64,000 nt of DNA. Source: Rhizobium sp. BK316. GTDB lineage: Bacteria; Pseudomonadota; Alphaproteobacteria; Rhizobiales; Rhizobiaceae. The notes beneath the pieces were generated by a model. The model was not told where the DNA came from and ran no database searches. It saw only the letters and a program-made list of their open reading frames with translations. The position numbers were made by a program, and so were the translations under genes. The number at the start of each line of letters is the position of its first letter. Position 1 is the stretch's first letter. Location: the NCBI RefSeq assembly GCF_014193695.1, contig NZ_JACHZR010000004.1:682001-746000 (forward strand), written 5' to 3'. This document shows positions 27,010 through 34,233 of this stretch, one piece after another.

Positions 27010-27600
27010 TCAGTAGAGCGGCTCCTCATAGGCCGGCTTACCGTCGACGACGAGGCTGCGGATCTGCGCGGCACCCGAGGGCGAAACGCTGGCGGCAATC
27101 GAAACGACACCCTCGTTGCGGGCCTCCTCCAGCGGCTTGCCTTTGCCTTCCGGCACGTAATAGCGCTCGATCCCGTATTCGACCCGGATGGTTTCGCCGT
27201 TATCGGGACCGTAGCTGTAGAAAGGCAGGCTGCGCATCACGACCGTGTCTGACGCGGCCGGCAATTGTTTGAACGACGATTCGACAACACCCCAGAAGCC
27301 GTCCGGCTGGCGCCTGAGGCGCACCCAGAGCGTCTGCTCGCCTGCTTCTGCCGGAATGCCGCCTGTCACCGTCGAGACCGGGACGGTAGATATGTCGTAA
27401 TTCAGCACCACATAGTCGCCCCGCAGGAAATCCCGCGGATCGACCGGCGCCGTCTTGAGCAATATCTCGGTGCCTCCGGCAAGAATTGAAGCGCGGCTCT
27501 GTATGATATAGCCAAGGATCAGCGTCTGCAGGCCAGCGACCAGAATCGCAGCAATAATATAGAAGCGGGTGGATTGCGGTCTTGCAAAAGCAAAGCTCAT
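27010..27600 (-). CDS. GDYXXLXY-domain membrane protein
   Basis: A 196-residue protein with one N-terminal membrane helix (about residues 12-32) and the naming motif RGDYVVLNYDIS near residue 60. The rest is a periplasmic beta-rich domain. Its ATG overlaps the stop of the DUF2157 gene as ATGA. In other bacteria the two families are regularly neighbours and are thought to form one membrane unit of unknown function. Confidence 0.88.
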   Translation of the reverse strand: MSFAFARPQSTRFYIIAAILVAGLQTLILGYIIQSRASILAGGTEILLKTAPVDPRDFLRGDYVVLNYDISTVPVSTVTGGIPAEAGEQTLWVRLRRQPDGFWGVVESSFKQLPAASDTVVMRSLPFYSYGPDNGETIRVEYGIERYYVPEGKGKPLEEARNEGVVSIAASVSPSGAAQIRSLVVDGKPAYEEPLY

Positions 27601-28700
27601 GCGCGTTCCTCCACTCGACCTGCCGAGAAGCGTTTTTCAAGGCGGATGACGACCCAAGCAACGGCTGCCACCACCAGGCCGGAAAACAGGAAGAGGCTCG
27701 ATGTGCCGAGGATCGTGCCGACCGTCACCGAAGCCAGATAGAGCATCTCAGCAGCGAAAGCGCCGTAGGCCAGGTAGCGTACCGCGCCATTGTTGCGGCC
27801 ATGCAGCACAATCGCCACAACCGCAGCACCCAGCGTCAGCAGGCCAAGCAGGACCATGCGCCCGCCTTCGTCCATTTCCATATGCAGCAGGAACAGTCCC
27901 ATAATGGCGACAAGGAAGCTATAGAACGCCGGAGCGGCACCCGCCGTTCTCACGAGCGTGGAAATCGGGCGGACGGGCAAGGCCGTCAGCAGGAACGCCG
28001 CCATGCCGAAAACTGCGAAGGCGATCGCCACGGAAATCTCGTCAAAAAGTACATAAAGCCATGCGAGCCAGCCGATGACCAACAGATAGGCGAGATGGCG
28101 GGCGCGATCGGCGCCCGTAAAGCGCACCAGCCCGAGAACAACAGCCGCCATCACCAGCGGCGCGTAGGGACCGAAGCCGACCCAACGCGTATCGTAATTC
28201 TCGATGTATACGGCAAAGGAGGCCCAGGAGAGGAAGCCGGCGACAACGGTCACCGCGGCCGAGCGGAAAAGGATTGCCGAAACAGTTGCAACGGCAAACC
28301 AGAGATACATGACCGTCTGCTCGTCGCCTGAGAGATGATACATCTGGCCGATAAGGGAGATGGCGCCGCCGAAACTGAGGGCACCGATGATAAGCAAACC
28401 GTTAGCGGTCGCCAGCGCACCACGTACAAAAAGAAGTGCGGCGCCGATATGAACCGCCCAGATGAGCGCCAGCATGAGGCCTACGCGCACGAGGCGCGGA
28501 ATATACTCCCAGTTTGAGGCGACGAGCAGCAGCAGGGCCGCGCCAAGCAATATCGCCGCCAGCCCCATCAGCACGCGACCGAGGCTGAAACTTGCCGGGC
28601 GCGCGTCATATTCGGCCAGCAGTGTCTCCGCCGTCTTTTCCTCAAGCAGTCCCTTCCCCACCCAGAGCGAGAGATCACGCTCCAACCTGCCGCGATACAT
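27597..28700 (-). CDS. DUF2157 multi-span membrane protein
   Basis: A 367-residue protein. The N-terminal helical DUF2157 domain (MYRGRLERDLSLWVGKGLLEEKTAETLLAEY in two short parts) precedes about ten hydrophobic segments. It starts the two-gene unit with the GDYXXLXY protein, the coupling being an ATGA overlap. The function is unknown; it is not a recognised transporter. Confidence 0.87.
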   Translation of the reverse strand: MYRGRLERDLSLWVGKGLLEEKTAETLLAEYDARPASFSLGRVLMGLAAILLGAALLLLVASNWEYIPRLVRVGLMLALIWAVHIGAALLFVRGALATANGLLIIGALSFGGAISLIGQMYHLSGDEQTVMYLWFAVATVSAILFRSAAVTVVAGFLSWASFAVYIENYDTRWVGFGPYAPLVMAAVVLGLVRFTGADRARHLAYLLVIGWLAWLYVLFDEISVAIAFAVFGMAAFLLTALPVRPISTLVRTAGAAPAFYSFLVAIMGLFLLHMEMDEGGRMVLLGLLTLGAAVVAIVLHGRNNGAVRYLAYGAFAAEMLYLASVTVGTILGTSSLFLFSGLVVAAVAWVVIRLEKRFSAGRVEERA

Positions 28701-29016
28701 GCCCTACCCCGCAATGATCCGCCATATTCGGCTGACGCATTTATAGCGCAGGATCGGCGCACGGAAACGTCGGCATTTGAAATATGCAAATTCCTCCCTG
28801 GTCTAAATTGGGGCGACCGTTAACGAAACACTAACCGCGGCATTGCTAATATATAACTACAGCAGAAGAGGCATGCATGAACAGCATAGCCCTCATGACC
28901 ATATTGCACTGCAAAAAGATCAAAAGTCATACTATTTACCTGTTTATCGAAGCACGGGGATGGCGCCCCGGCCCGGGTTGCCGGATGCCTGCGGACCATT
29001 TGTCCGTGACGAGATT
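28701..29016. other. Intergenic region upstream of the small RNA
   Basis: No convincing protein gene; two overlapping ORFs run through the sRNA hairpins and are rejected. It contains the 10-mer TTGCACTGCA at 28904-28913 and a small hairpin, CGGAC/GTCCG, at 28992-29006, and probably holds the sRNA promoter. Confidence 0.45.
28904..28913 (+). promoter_or_regulatory. Shared motif TTGCACTGCA upstream of the sRNA
   Basis: The same 10 bases occur at 29902-29911, 86 bp before the second DUF1127 gene. In Brucella and Agrobacterium the LysR-type regulator VtlR/LsrB controls DUF1127 genes and AbcR sRNAs; a shared site of this kind would fit, but this link is inference. Confidence 0.4.
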
Positions 29017-29130
29017 CGCAGACGCGCACTCCTCCTCCCAGCGCCCTGCGATAGACTGGCAACACTCCTCCTCCCAGTTGCCAGTCACCATCACGACGCC
29101 CACCGGATCCTCCCCCGGTGGGCGTTTTGC
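29011..29130 (+). ncRNA. 'Cuckoo'/CcsR-type small RNA with two anti-Shine-Dalgarno hairpin loops
   Basis: Three hairpins in 120 bases. Hairpin 1 (29017-29050) and hairpin 2 (29054-29086, a perfect 10-bp stem) both present the identical 13-base loop ACTCCTCCTCCCA, which is complementary to Shine-Dalgarno sequences. Hairpin 3 (29096-29125, 11-bp stem, loop ATCCTCCC) ends in TTTTGCTT and is a Rho-independent terminator. This is the layout of the alphaproteobacterial cuckoo RNA family, including rhizobial alpha-r14 RNAs and Rhodobacter CcsR RNAs. The RNA should block translation of mRNAs by pairing with their ribosome-binding sites. The 5' end is estimated. Confidence 0.82.
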
Positions 29131-29555
29131 TTAATGGATGATTAAACGATTAGCACCCTGCCCTTCCGGGCCTTCGCGAGAATCAAGGTGAAGCATTCGT
29201 TAAGCCTCATCCGAGAGCCAGCGACACGGCTTTCGAAGCTCGACCAACGACCAGTTACCAGGACGCGCTGAGGAAGGCGCCAACGGGAGAAAAGCCCCTT
29301 CGCAGGTATGGAAGCTGGCCAAATATCTATCCACGAAAGCCGGGAGGCTGAGAAAAAATCATTCTGCCTATTCGTTGACCAGAAAATGGCTAAAGCGTGT
29401 GAATCTCGGCCTGAGCTCTGCGAATCACGCATAGGTGGCTTGAAATCTTGGCTCTGTTAGTTCTTCGCGCCGCAACATATATTCTGGTCATCGAATAGAG
29501 GTCAGCGCCGAAGACAGGCTGCTGGCAGGATCAAGCCCTAGGAAAGGGGATTAAC
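29131..29555. other. 425-bp region between the sRNA and the first DUF1127 gene
   Basis: No gene is supported. An ORF on the minus strand (29142-29432) has no family likeness or ribosome-binding site. A GCCCTTCCGGGC stem lies near 29160-29171. The promoter of the first DUF1127 gene is expected near the right end. Confidence 0.35.
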
Positions 29556-29702
29556 ATGAACTTCTCTCGCTCTTTCAATAACTGGCGCAAGTATCGTCAG
29601 ACCGTTACCGAACTCGGCCGCATGACCAACCGCGAATTGCATGACCTCGGCATCGACCGTTCGGACATCCATCGCGTTGCTCGCGAAGCTTCCGCCCGCT
29701 AA
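29556..29702 (+). CDS. DUF1127 mini-protein 1
   Basis: A 48-residue basic protein: MNFSRSFNNWRKYRQTVTEL, then GRMTNRELHDLGIDRSDIHRVA. The second half is the DUF1127 signature (L-x-x-L-x-x-x-x-L-x-D-[IL]-G-[IV]-x-R-x-[DE]-I). AGGAAAGGGG lies 6-15 bases before ATG. In Rhodobacter a DUF1127 protein (CcaF1) binds RNA and is co-transcribed with CcsR sRNAs; in Agrobacterium DUF1127 proteins affect phosphate and carbon metabolism. Here a CCTCCC-loop hairpin and a terminator follow. Confidence 0.9.
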   Translation: MNFSRSFNNWRKYRQTVTELGRMTNRELHDLGIDRSDIHRVAREASAR

Positions 29703-29715
29703 GTACAGGTAATCG

Positions 29716-29780
29716 CTGCTCCTCCCAAGCAGATTGCCTTCCCAAAACGCCTGCTGCCTCCGCAGCGGGCGTTTTCTTTT
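29716..29780 (+). ncRNA. CCTCCC-loop hairpin plus terminator after DUF1127 gene 1
   Basis: Fourteen bases after the stop, CTGCT/AGCAG (29716-29720 and 29728-29732) exposes the loop CCTCCCA. Then AAAACGCCTGCTGC pairs with GCAGCGGGCGTTTT (29744-29757, 29762-29775), followed by a T-rich tail to 29780. The first part resembles a reduced anti-Shine-Dalgarno hairpin; processing from the DUF1127 mRNA 3' end could release a small RNA. The terminator is clear, the sRNA is inference. Confidence 0.5.
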
Positions 29781-29901
29781 TACCTATCGGTCGGACTGCC
29801 GAAAAAGTTGCAGAAGTATTAATTCTTGGCCCGCTCAAAAATCGTGCTCTGCATAATTAGCGAGCATCAGATTGCACAATTGCATAGCAGACGCCTTTTA
29901 T

Positions 29902-29911
29902 TTGCACTGCA
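29902..29911 (+). promoter_or_regulatory. Shared motif TTGCACTGCA upstream of DUF1127 gene 2
   Basis: Identical to the site at 28904-28913 before the sRNA. A related ATTGCACAATTGCAT lies about 30 bp upstream. Probable regulator site in the promoter region of the second DUF1127 gene. Confidence 0.4.
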
Positions 29912-29996
29912 CAATATCGATGACCTCGATTATATAGATGTCAACCGCAGAGACAGCGATCCCGCTGCCTGCACAAGACATCTGAGGAAAAAGATC

Positions 29997-30140
29997 ATGA
30001 ACCCGATCCGCATTGCAAAGAGCTGGATTAGCTACCGCCGCACGCTCAACGAACTTGGCAACCTGTCCAACCAGACGCTTGCCGATATCGGCGTCAGCCG
30101 TTACGACATCCGCAACATCGCATCCCGCTCGTTCCGCTAA
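29997..30140 (+). CDS. DUF1127 mini-protein 2
   Basis: A 47-residue basic protein: MNPIRIAKSWISYRRTLNEL, then GNLSNQTLADIGVSRYDIRNIA, the DUF1127 signature. It has the same length and layout as the first copy but only moderate identity, so the two are old paralogues. TGAGGAAAAAG precedes the ATG. A terminator follows within 30 bp, so it is a single-gene transcript. Probable RNA-binding regulator by analogy with CcaF1. Confidence 0.9.
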   Translation: MNPIRIAKSWISYRRTLNELGNLSNQTLADIGVSRYDIRNIASRSFR

Positions 30141-30165
30141 TACATCGAGCGAACCATTCTCCAAG

Positions 30166-30195
30166 ACGGCGCCATCGGGCGCCGTTTTCGTTTTT
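30166..30195 (+). terminator. Terminator after DUF1127 gene 2
   Basis: ACGGCGCC (30166-30173) pairs with GGCGCCGT (30178-30185) over an ATCG loop, followed by TTTCGTTTTT. Confidence 0.85.
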
Positions 30196-30264
30196 GGGCT
30201 TTGCTCTTTCTTTATCGGAACCCTACAGCCTTCCGTCAGTTCTCCTTCACGAAAGGAGACTACC

Positions 30265-30504
30265 ATGGCAAACCGACTTAATGCCGGCTTTACCGGCCAG
30301 CCGGCGAATAAGCCCGAAGGCATTCGCAAAGCTGCTTCCAATACTGCCTCTGCCGTCAAGCGCGAAGTACAGGCCGTTGCAACGGGTGCGGCCGGTCATC
30401 CCCATACCGCCAGCTCCGTCGTTGTAGGTATCGGCGTTCTGGCTTTCAGCATCGGCTATCTGCTCGGTCGCCAATCCGTCGAGACCAGCCGTTTCTGGAG
30501 GTGA
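30265..30504 (+). CDS. Small single-span membrane protein
   Basis: A 79-residue protein with an amphipathic, Ala-rich helix (residues about 18-45) and one membrane segment (about 51-68, SVVVGIGVLAFSIGYLLG), ending in a short polar tail. GAAAGGAG precedes ATG 30265. The layout resembles DUF883/ElaB-type ribosome- or stress-linked membrane proteins, but I do not recognise the family firmly. The next gene starts 4 bp after its stop. Confidence 0.72.
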   Translation: MANRLNAGFTGQPANKPEGIRKAASNTASAVKREVQAVATGAAGHPHTASSVVVGIGVLAFSIGYLLGRQSVETSRFWR

Positions 30505-30508
30505 CATC

Positions 30509-30823
30509 ATGGCCAAAACCATTCTCGAAAAAGCAACTGACGATGCGCGGGCCGAAGACAGCCCGGCTGCCGACGCGCGTCGTCGCGAAATTGCGGACGA
30601 AACCTCCCGAGCACTGGATGCCCGTCGTGAGGGCAGTCCATCACCAAAGGGTGAAATAGACGCCTTCACCACAGACGCTGAAGAAATGAACCCCGACGAC
30701 CTCCCTAACCTTGCTGCACAACGCGAAGCGGCGCGAGAACATGGCGACGCATACGTTGTTGCTGCCGATCTCGAAGATGCTGACCAGCGCGAAGCATCGC
30801 CCGGAACGCGAGAGCAGAGCTAA
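30509..30823 (+). CDS. Small charged hypothetical protein
   Basis: A 104-residue, strongly charged (Asp/Glu/Arg/Ala) protein with no signal or membrane part and no Cys; it is probably largely disordered or helical. TTTCTGGAGGTG lies before ATG 30509, overlapping the end of the previous gene, so the two genes form a unit. No family recognised. Confidence 0.65.
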   Translation: MAKTILEKATDDARAEDSPAADARRREIADETSRALDARREGSPSPKGEIDAFTTDAEEMNPDDLPNLAAQREAAREHGDAYVVAADLEDADQREASPGTREQS

Positions 30824-30831
30824 TCACGTTG

Positions 30832-30855
30832 CGGCGCCGGCCGGCGCCGTTTTCG
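30832..30855 (+). terminator. Terminator after the two small genes
   Basis: An 18-bp perfect palindrome, CGGCGCCGG and its complement (30832-30849), followed by TTTTCGATT. Confidence 0.75.
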
Positions 30856-30899
30856 ATTCTATTGTTGGATCGCATGTCCTGGCGTGATATCAGCCGCCG

Positions 30900-32333
30900 A
30901 TGATCAACAATTCCTCCTACTCCCCTATCCATGTCATCGGCGGCGGACTGGCCGGCTCTGAAGCTGCGTGGCAGATTGCCAATGCCGGCGTTCCTGTGAT
31001 CCTGCATGAAATGCGTGGCGTGCGCGGCACGGATGCACACAAGACCGATGGACTTGCCGAGCTCGTCTGCTCCAACTCCTTCCGCTCGGATGACGCTACC
31101 AGCAATGCGGTCGGCGTCATCCATGCGGAAATGCGCATGGCGGGTTCGCTGATCATGGCGTCGGCCGACAAACATCAGGTGCCGGCCGGCGGCGCACTCG
31201 CCGTCGACCGCGACGGCTTTTCCAATGCCGTGACCAAGGCGATCCAGGAACATCCGCTGATCACGGTCGTGCGCGAGGAGATCTCCGGGCTGCCGCCGAG
31301 GGAGTGGGATCTGGCTGTTATCGCCACCGGTCCGCTGACTGCGCCATCGCTAGCGAGCGCCATCCAGGCGGAAACGGGGGAGGATTCTCTTGCTTTCTTC
31401 GATGCCATCGCGCCGATCGTCTATCGCGACAGCATCGACATGGATATCTGCTGGTATCAATCGCGTTACGACAAGGTCGGCCCCGGCGGCACCGGCAAGG
31501 ACTATATCAACTGCCCGATGACCGAAGAGCAGTACAATGCCTTTGTCGACGCGCTGATTGCCGGTGATACCGTCGGCTTCAAGGAATGGGAAGGCACGCC
31601 CTATTTCGACGGCTGCCTGCCGATCGAGGTCATGGCGGAGCGCGGGCGCGAGACGCTGCGACACGGGCCGATGAAGCCGATGGGGCTCACCAATGCGCAT
31701 AACCCGACCGTGAAGGCCTATGCCGTCGTGCAGCTCCGCCAGGACAACGCGCTCGGGACGCTCTACAATATGGTCGGCTTCCAGACAAAACTGAAATATG
31801 GTGCGCAGGCTGATATCTTCCGCATGATCCCAGGGCTTGAGAATGCCGAATTCGCCCGGCTTGGCGGCCTGCACCGCAACACCTACATCAACTCGCCCAC
31901 CTTGCTCGATCCGTCGCTGATGCTGAAATCACGTCCCGGTCTGCGTTTCGCCGGCCAGATCACCGGCTGCGAAGGCTATGTCGAAAGCGCAAGTGTGGGT
32001 CTGCTCGCCGGCCGCTTTGCCGCCGCGGAACGCAAGGGAGAACCAGTTTCGCTCCCCCCCGCAACGACGGCGCTTGGTTCGCTGCTCGGCCATATCACCG
32101 GCGGACATCTCGTCACCGACGAGGAGCCAGGCAAGCGCTCATTCCAGCCGATGAACATCAATTTCGGTCTGTTTCCCGAGCTTCAACCCGGCTCGATCGT
32201 CAAGCCTGAAGGCGTCAAGCGCTTCCGCGGCAAGGACAAGACGATCATGAAGCGGCAGTTGATTGCCAAGCGAGCGCTTGCAGATTGCGCCGCCTGGCTG
32301 GGTCAGGACGTCAAGCTCGCCGAAAGCATCTGA
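30900..32333 (+). CDS. trmFO: Methylenetetrahydrofolate-tRNA-(uracil-5-)-methyltransferase
   Basis: A 477-residue FAD enzyme making ribothymidine 54 in the T loop of tRNAs with methylene-tetrahydrofolate. The FAD motif reads VIGGGLAGSEAAWQIA; the LVCSNSFRSDDATSNA and CPMTEEQYNAFVDAL segments and AGQITGCEGYVESASVGLLAG are typical of TrmFO and separate it from GidA/MnmG. ATG 30900 follows a short leader. Single gene. Confidence 0.96.
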   Translation: MINNSSYSPIHVIGGGLAGSEAAWQIANAGVPVILHEMRGVRGTDAHKTDGLAELVCSNSFRSDDATSNAVGVIHAEMRMAGSLIMASADKHQVPAGGALAVDRDGFSNAVTKAIQEHPLITVVREEISGLPPREWDLAVIATGPLTAPSLASAIQAETGEDSLAFFDAIAPIVYRDSIDMDICWYQSRYDKVGPGGTGKDYINCPMTEEQYNAFVDALIAGDTVGFKEWEGTPYFDGCLPIEVMAERGRETLRHGPMKPMGLTNAHNPTVKAYAVVQLRQDNALGTLYNMVGFQTKLKYGAQADIFRMIPGLENAEFARLGGLHRNTYINSPTLLDPSLMLKSRPGLRFAGQITGCEGYVESASVGLLAGRFAAAERKGEPVSLPPATTALGSLLGHITGGHLVTDEEPGKRSFQPMNINFGLFPELQPGSIVKPEGVKRFRGKDKTIMKRQLIAKRALADCAAWLGQDVKLAESI

Positions 32334-32353
32334 GCCTACATTTTGTTTTGACC

Positions 32354-32393
32354 AAAGCACGTCGCGATCTTTCAGATTCGCTCGCCGTGCTTT
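32354..32393. repeat. Palindromic intergenic element with AAAGCACG/CGTGCTTT ends
   Basis: An 8-bp inverted repeat (32354-32361 with 32386-32393) about 20 bp after trmFO, followed by GGTCTTTGTTTTTACG. It joins directly to the next element; I recall this composite from many Rhizobium intergenic regions. Confidence 0.55.
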
Positions 32394-32409
32394 AGGTCTT
32401 TGTTTTTAC

Positions 32410-32453
32410 GCGTGTCGATATCGCAAAACCGCGCACACTTTTGCGCGACACGC
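32410..32453. repeat. Palindromic element copy A (GCGTGTCG...CGACACGC)
   Basis: Outer arms GCGTGTCG (32410-32417) and CGACACGC (32446-32453), inner arms CGCAAAA and TTTTGCG. It closely matches the element at 38239-38282 base by base, apart from a few central changes, and ends two bases before the stop codon of the convergent small gene. Confidence 0.75.
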
Positions 32454-32454
32454 T

Positions 32455-32922
32455 TTAATGGCCGTTTGCGGCGGACGAATTCGGCGCAGGCAATTCCTTA
32501 TCCGGCTCGGCAACATAATTGCCGAGCAGCCAGAGCGACACTTCCGACGCCTCCTTGGCCGAAGCGAACTCGTAAGTGCCGTTGTGAGAGGGCGCATTGA
32601 CAAATTCGATGCTCAGGCCCCTGCCCGTTTCGGAAGCAAGAACGCGCACCGTTCCCGGCTCGATCAGATGACAGGCGAAGTGACGCGACATGTTGCGCAT
32701 GAAGCCGGCCTTGTTATCGTGCAGACGAACGAAGACGGCCTGACCGTCAACCGTCGCCTGAAGCTGGCGGATCGCTTCATTGGGGAATGCACGGCCGAAC
32801 TCGATGATGGCAAGGCCCGTGTCGTGCAGACCATCTTCCTTGTTCTGAGCAGCCATGCGCGTCGCCACGAAGGCGAAGAAGATGACGATGGCGAAAAGAA
32901 CGCACCAGACGATAATGCCCAC
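32455..32922 (-). CDS. Membrane-anchored hypothetical protein
   Basis: A 155-residue protein with one N-terminal membrane segment (about residues 3-24, IIVWCVLFAIVIFFAFVATR). The rest is a soluble domain of alternating strands (GQAVFVRLHDNKAGFMRNMSRHF, TVRVLASETGRGLSIEFV) and a Pro-rich tail. No family with known function recognised. It lies alone after the squalene/phytoene synthase-like gene, 69 bp away. Confidence 0.72.
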   Translation of the reverse strand: MGIIVWCVLFAIVIFFAFVATRMAAQNKEDGLHDTGLAIIEFGRAFPNEAIRQLQATVDGQAVFVRLHDNKAGFMRNMSRHFACHLIEPGTVRVLASETGRGLSIEFVNAPSHNGTYEFASAKEASEVSLWLLGNYVAEPDKELPAPNSSAANGH

Positions 32923-32991
32923 GCGGATTCTCCGTTTAGAATGGGGTTATGCCTGACATAACGCGCGAGACTTGCGCGAGTTTGACCGTCG

Positions 32992-33840
32992 TCAGATTTT
33001 CTTACGCATGCCCGCAAGAGCCATGCGCATCTGACGACGCCATTGCGGCTCCTGCAGAGAGCCTTCCAAAACGGCAGCACCGCGCTTCTGCGCTTTCACC
33101 AGCACCGGTTCCGCAAGCGCAACCGGCAGGAAGGCCGGCACGATAACCGGCGACAGCGCAGAGGCCCTCGCCTTGGCAAGGTGATCGCGGCCGAGCCCGG
33201 CAAAAGCTTCGATGGCCGCAGAGATGCGCGGCCTGTCCGTACCAGCCAGGAACGTCTCCCGGTCGAGACCCGTCGCCGAGAGAATTTCGAGCGGGATATA
33301 GACCTGGCCGCGGCGTTGATGGAGCGGCATCAAAAGCAGCATGCCTGATATCGCCTGCGCCACACCGGCATGACCGGCAGCATCGGCGGATTTTGTCGCG
33401 TCTTCCGGCGAAAGGACAAGGCTCGCAAGCTGAATCAGCGCCGAGGCCGTTTCACCCGCATAGCCTTCGAGCGAGGTGCGGCTTTCCATCGGGTCGTCGT
33501 AGAGGTCGAATATCCGCGCTTCGATCATGTTGACGAGCGTCTGGCGCGGAAGCCGATGCGTCTCGACGGCCGTAAGAAGGGCCGCGGCAAGAGGATTGGC
33601 CTCGGTCGAACCGTGCGCATTCCCCTCCAGAAGGTCGCGCCAGTATTGCATGCGGATCTCGCCGGGCAGCGGCTCGTGGACGAGATCGCGGATGCGGGCG
33701 AGCTCGGCATTGAAGGCATAAAGGGCAGCGAGCGCACCGCGCTTGGCCTCGGGCGACAGCAGGCAGGCAAGATAGCGGTCGCGATCGGTGTCGCGCAGCA
33801 TCGCCAGGCTGATATCCTGGTTCGTCTTCACATCGGACAT
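32992..33840 (-). CDS. Squalene/phytoene synthase-family protein (NDUFAF6-like)
   Basis: A 282-residue all-helical protein of the trans-isoprenyl synthase fold. The start RDTDRDRYLACLLSPEAKRGALAALYAFN fits the family, but the first Asp-rich motif is reduced to IRDLV, while DLYDDP remains at the usual second-helix place. Loss of the metal motif and the position beside Mth938 and secDF match the alphaproteobacterial relatives of complex I assembly factor NDUFAF6 rather than a carotenoid or hopanoid enzyme. An enzymatic role cannot be excluded. Two bp follow the Mth938 gene. Confidence 0.83.
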   Translation of the reverse strand: MSDVKTNQDISLAMLRDTDRDRYLACLLSPEAKRGALAALYAFNAELARIRDLVHEPLPGEIRMQYWRDLLEGNAHGSTEANPLAAALLTAVETHRLPRQTLVNMIEARIFDLYDDPMESRTSLEGYAGETASALIQLASLVLSPEDATKSADAAGHAGVAQAISGMLLLMPLHQRRGQVYIPLEILSATGLDRETFLAGTDRPRISAAIEAFAGLGRDHLAKARASALSPVIVPAFLPVALAEPVLVKAQKRGAAVLEGSLQEPQWRRQMRMALAGMRKKI

Positions 33841-33842
33841 GA

Positions 33843-34229
33843 TCAGACCGCGATCAGGGCGGCGGCGACGGCGCGCTGTTCGGAAAGCATGATGTTGAAG
33901 GTGCGCACGGCGGCACCCGTGCTCATCGGATCTGAGGAAATGCCGCGCGCTTTGAGGGCGGCACGCAATTCCGCGGGCAGACGGCGAAGCTCCGTGCCCG
34001 TGCCGACGAGCAGCACTTCGATATCGGCGGCTTCATCGAGCACAAGACGGAAATTCTCTACAGACAGCGGCGTCGTCATGTCCATATCCCAGCCGTGAAT
34101 GCCCGATGGCAGGCAGAGGATGGAACCACGATGCGACATATCCGCAAAGCGGAAGCCGCCATTGCCATAGGTGTCGATGGGAGCGCGGCCCGGGAAATGG
34201 GCGTCGCGGATTTCAATGCCTTTTGCCAT
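33843..34229 (-). CDS. Mth938-like domain protein (DUF498, NDUFAF3-like)
   Basis: A 128-residue protein. DAHFPGRAPIDTYGNGGFRF at the start and LLVGTGTELRRLPAELRAALKARGIS later are the Mth938 signature. The human homologue NDUFAF3 helps assemble complex I. Here the gene sits between secDF and the NDUFAF6-like gene, 4 bp from secDF. A role in membrane complex assembly is inferred from family and context. Confidence 0.88.
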   Translation of the reverse strand: MAKGIEIRDAHFPGRAPIDTYGNGGFRFADMSHRGSILCLPSGIHGWDMDMTTPLSVENFRLVLDEAADIEVLLVGTGTELRRLPAELRAALKARGISSDPMSTGAAVRTFNIMLSEQRAVAAALIAV

Positions 34230-34233
34230 GGAT

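Noticed and set aside
28843..29145. ORFs of 85-100 residues running through the sRNA region
   Set aside because: They pass through all three hairpins and the terminator; the structure explains the sequence better than coding does.
29142..29432. Minus-strand ORF of 96 residues in the cluster gap
   Set aside because: Unusual residue mix, no ribosome-binding site, no family recognised.
32992..33840. Carotenoid or hopanoid biosynthesis gene
   Set aside because: First Asp-rich motif absent and no other terpenoid gene nearby; the secDF/Mth938 context favours an assembly-factor-like protein.
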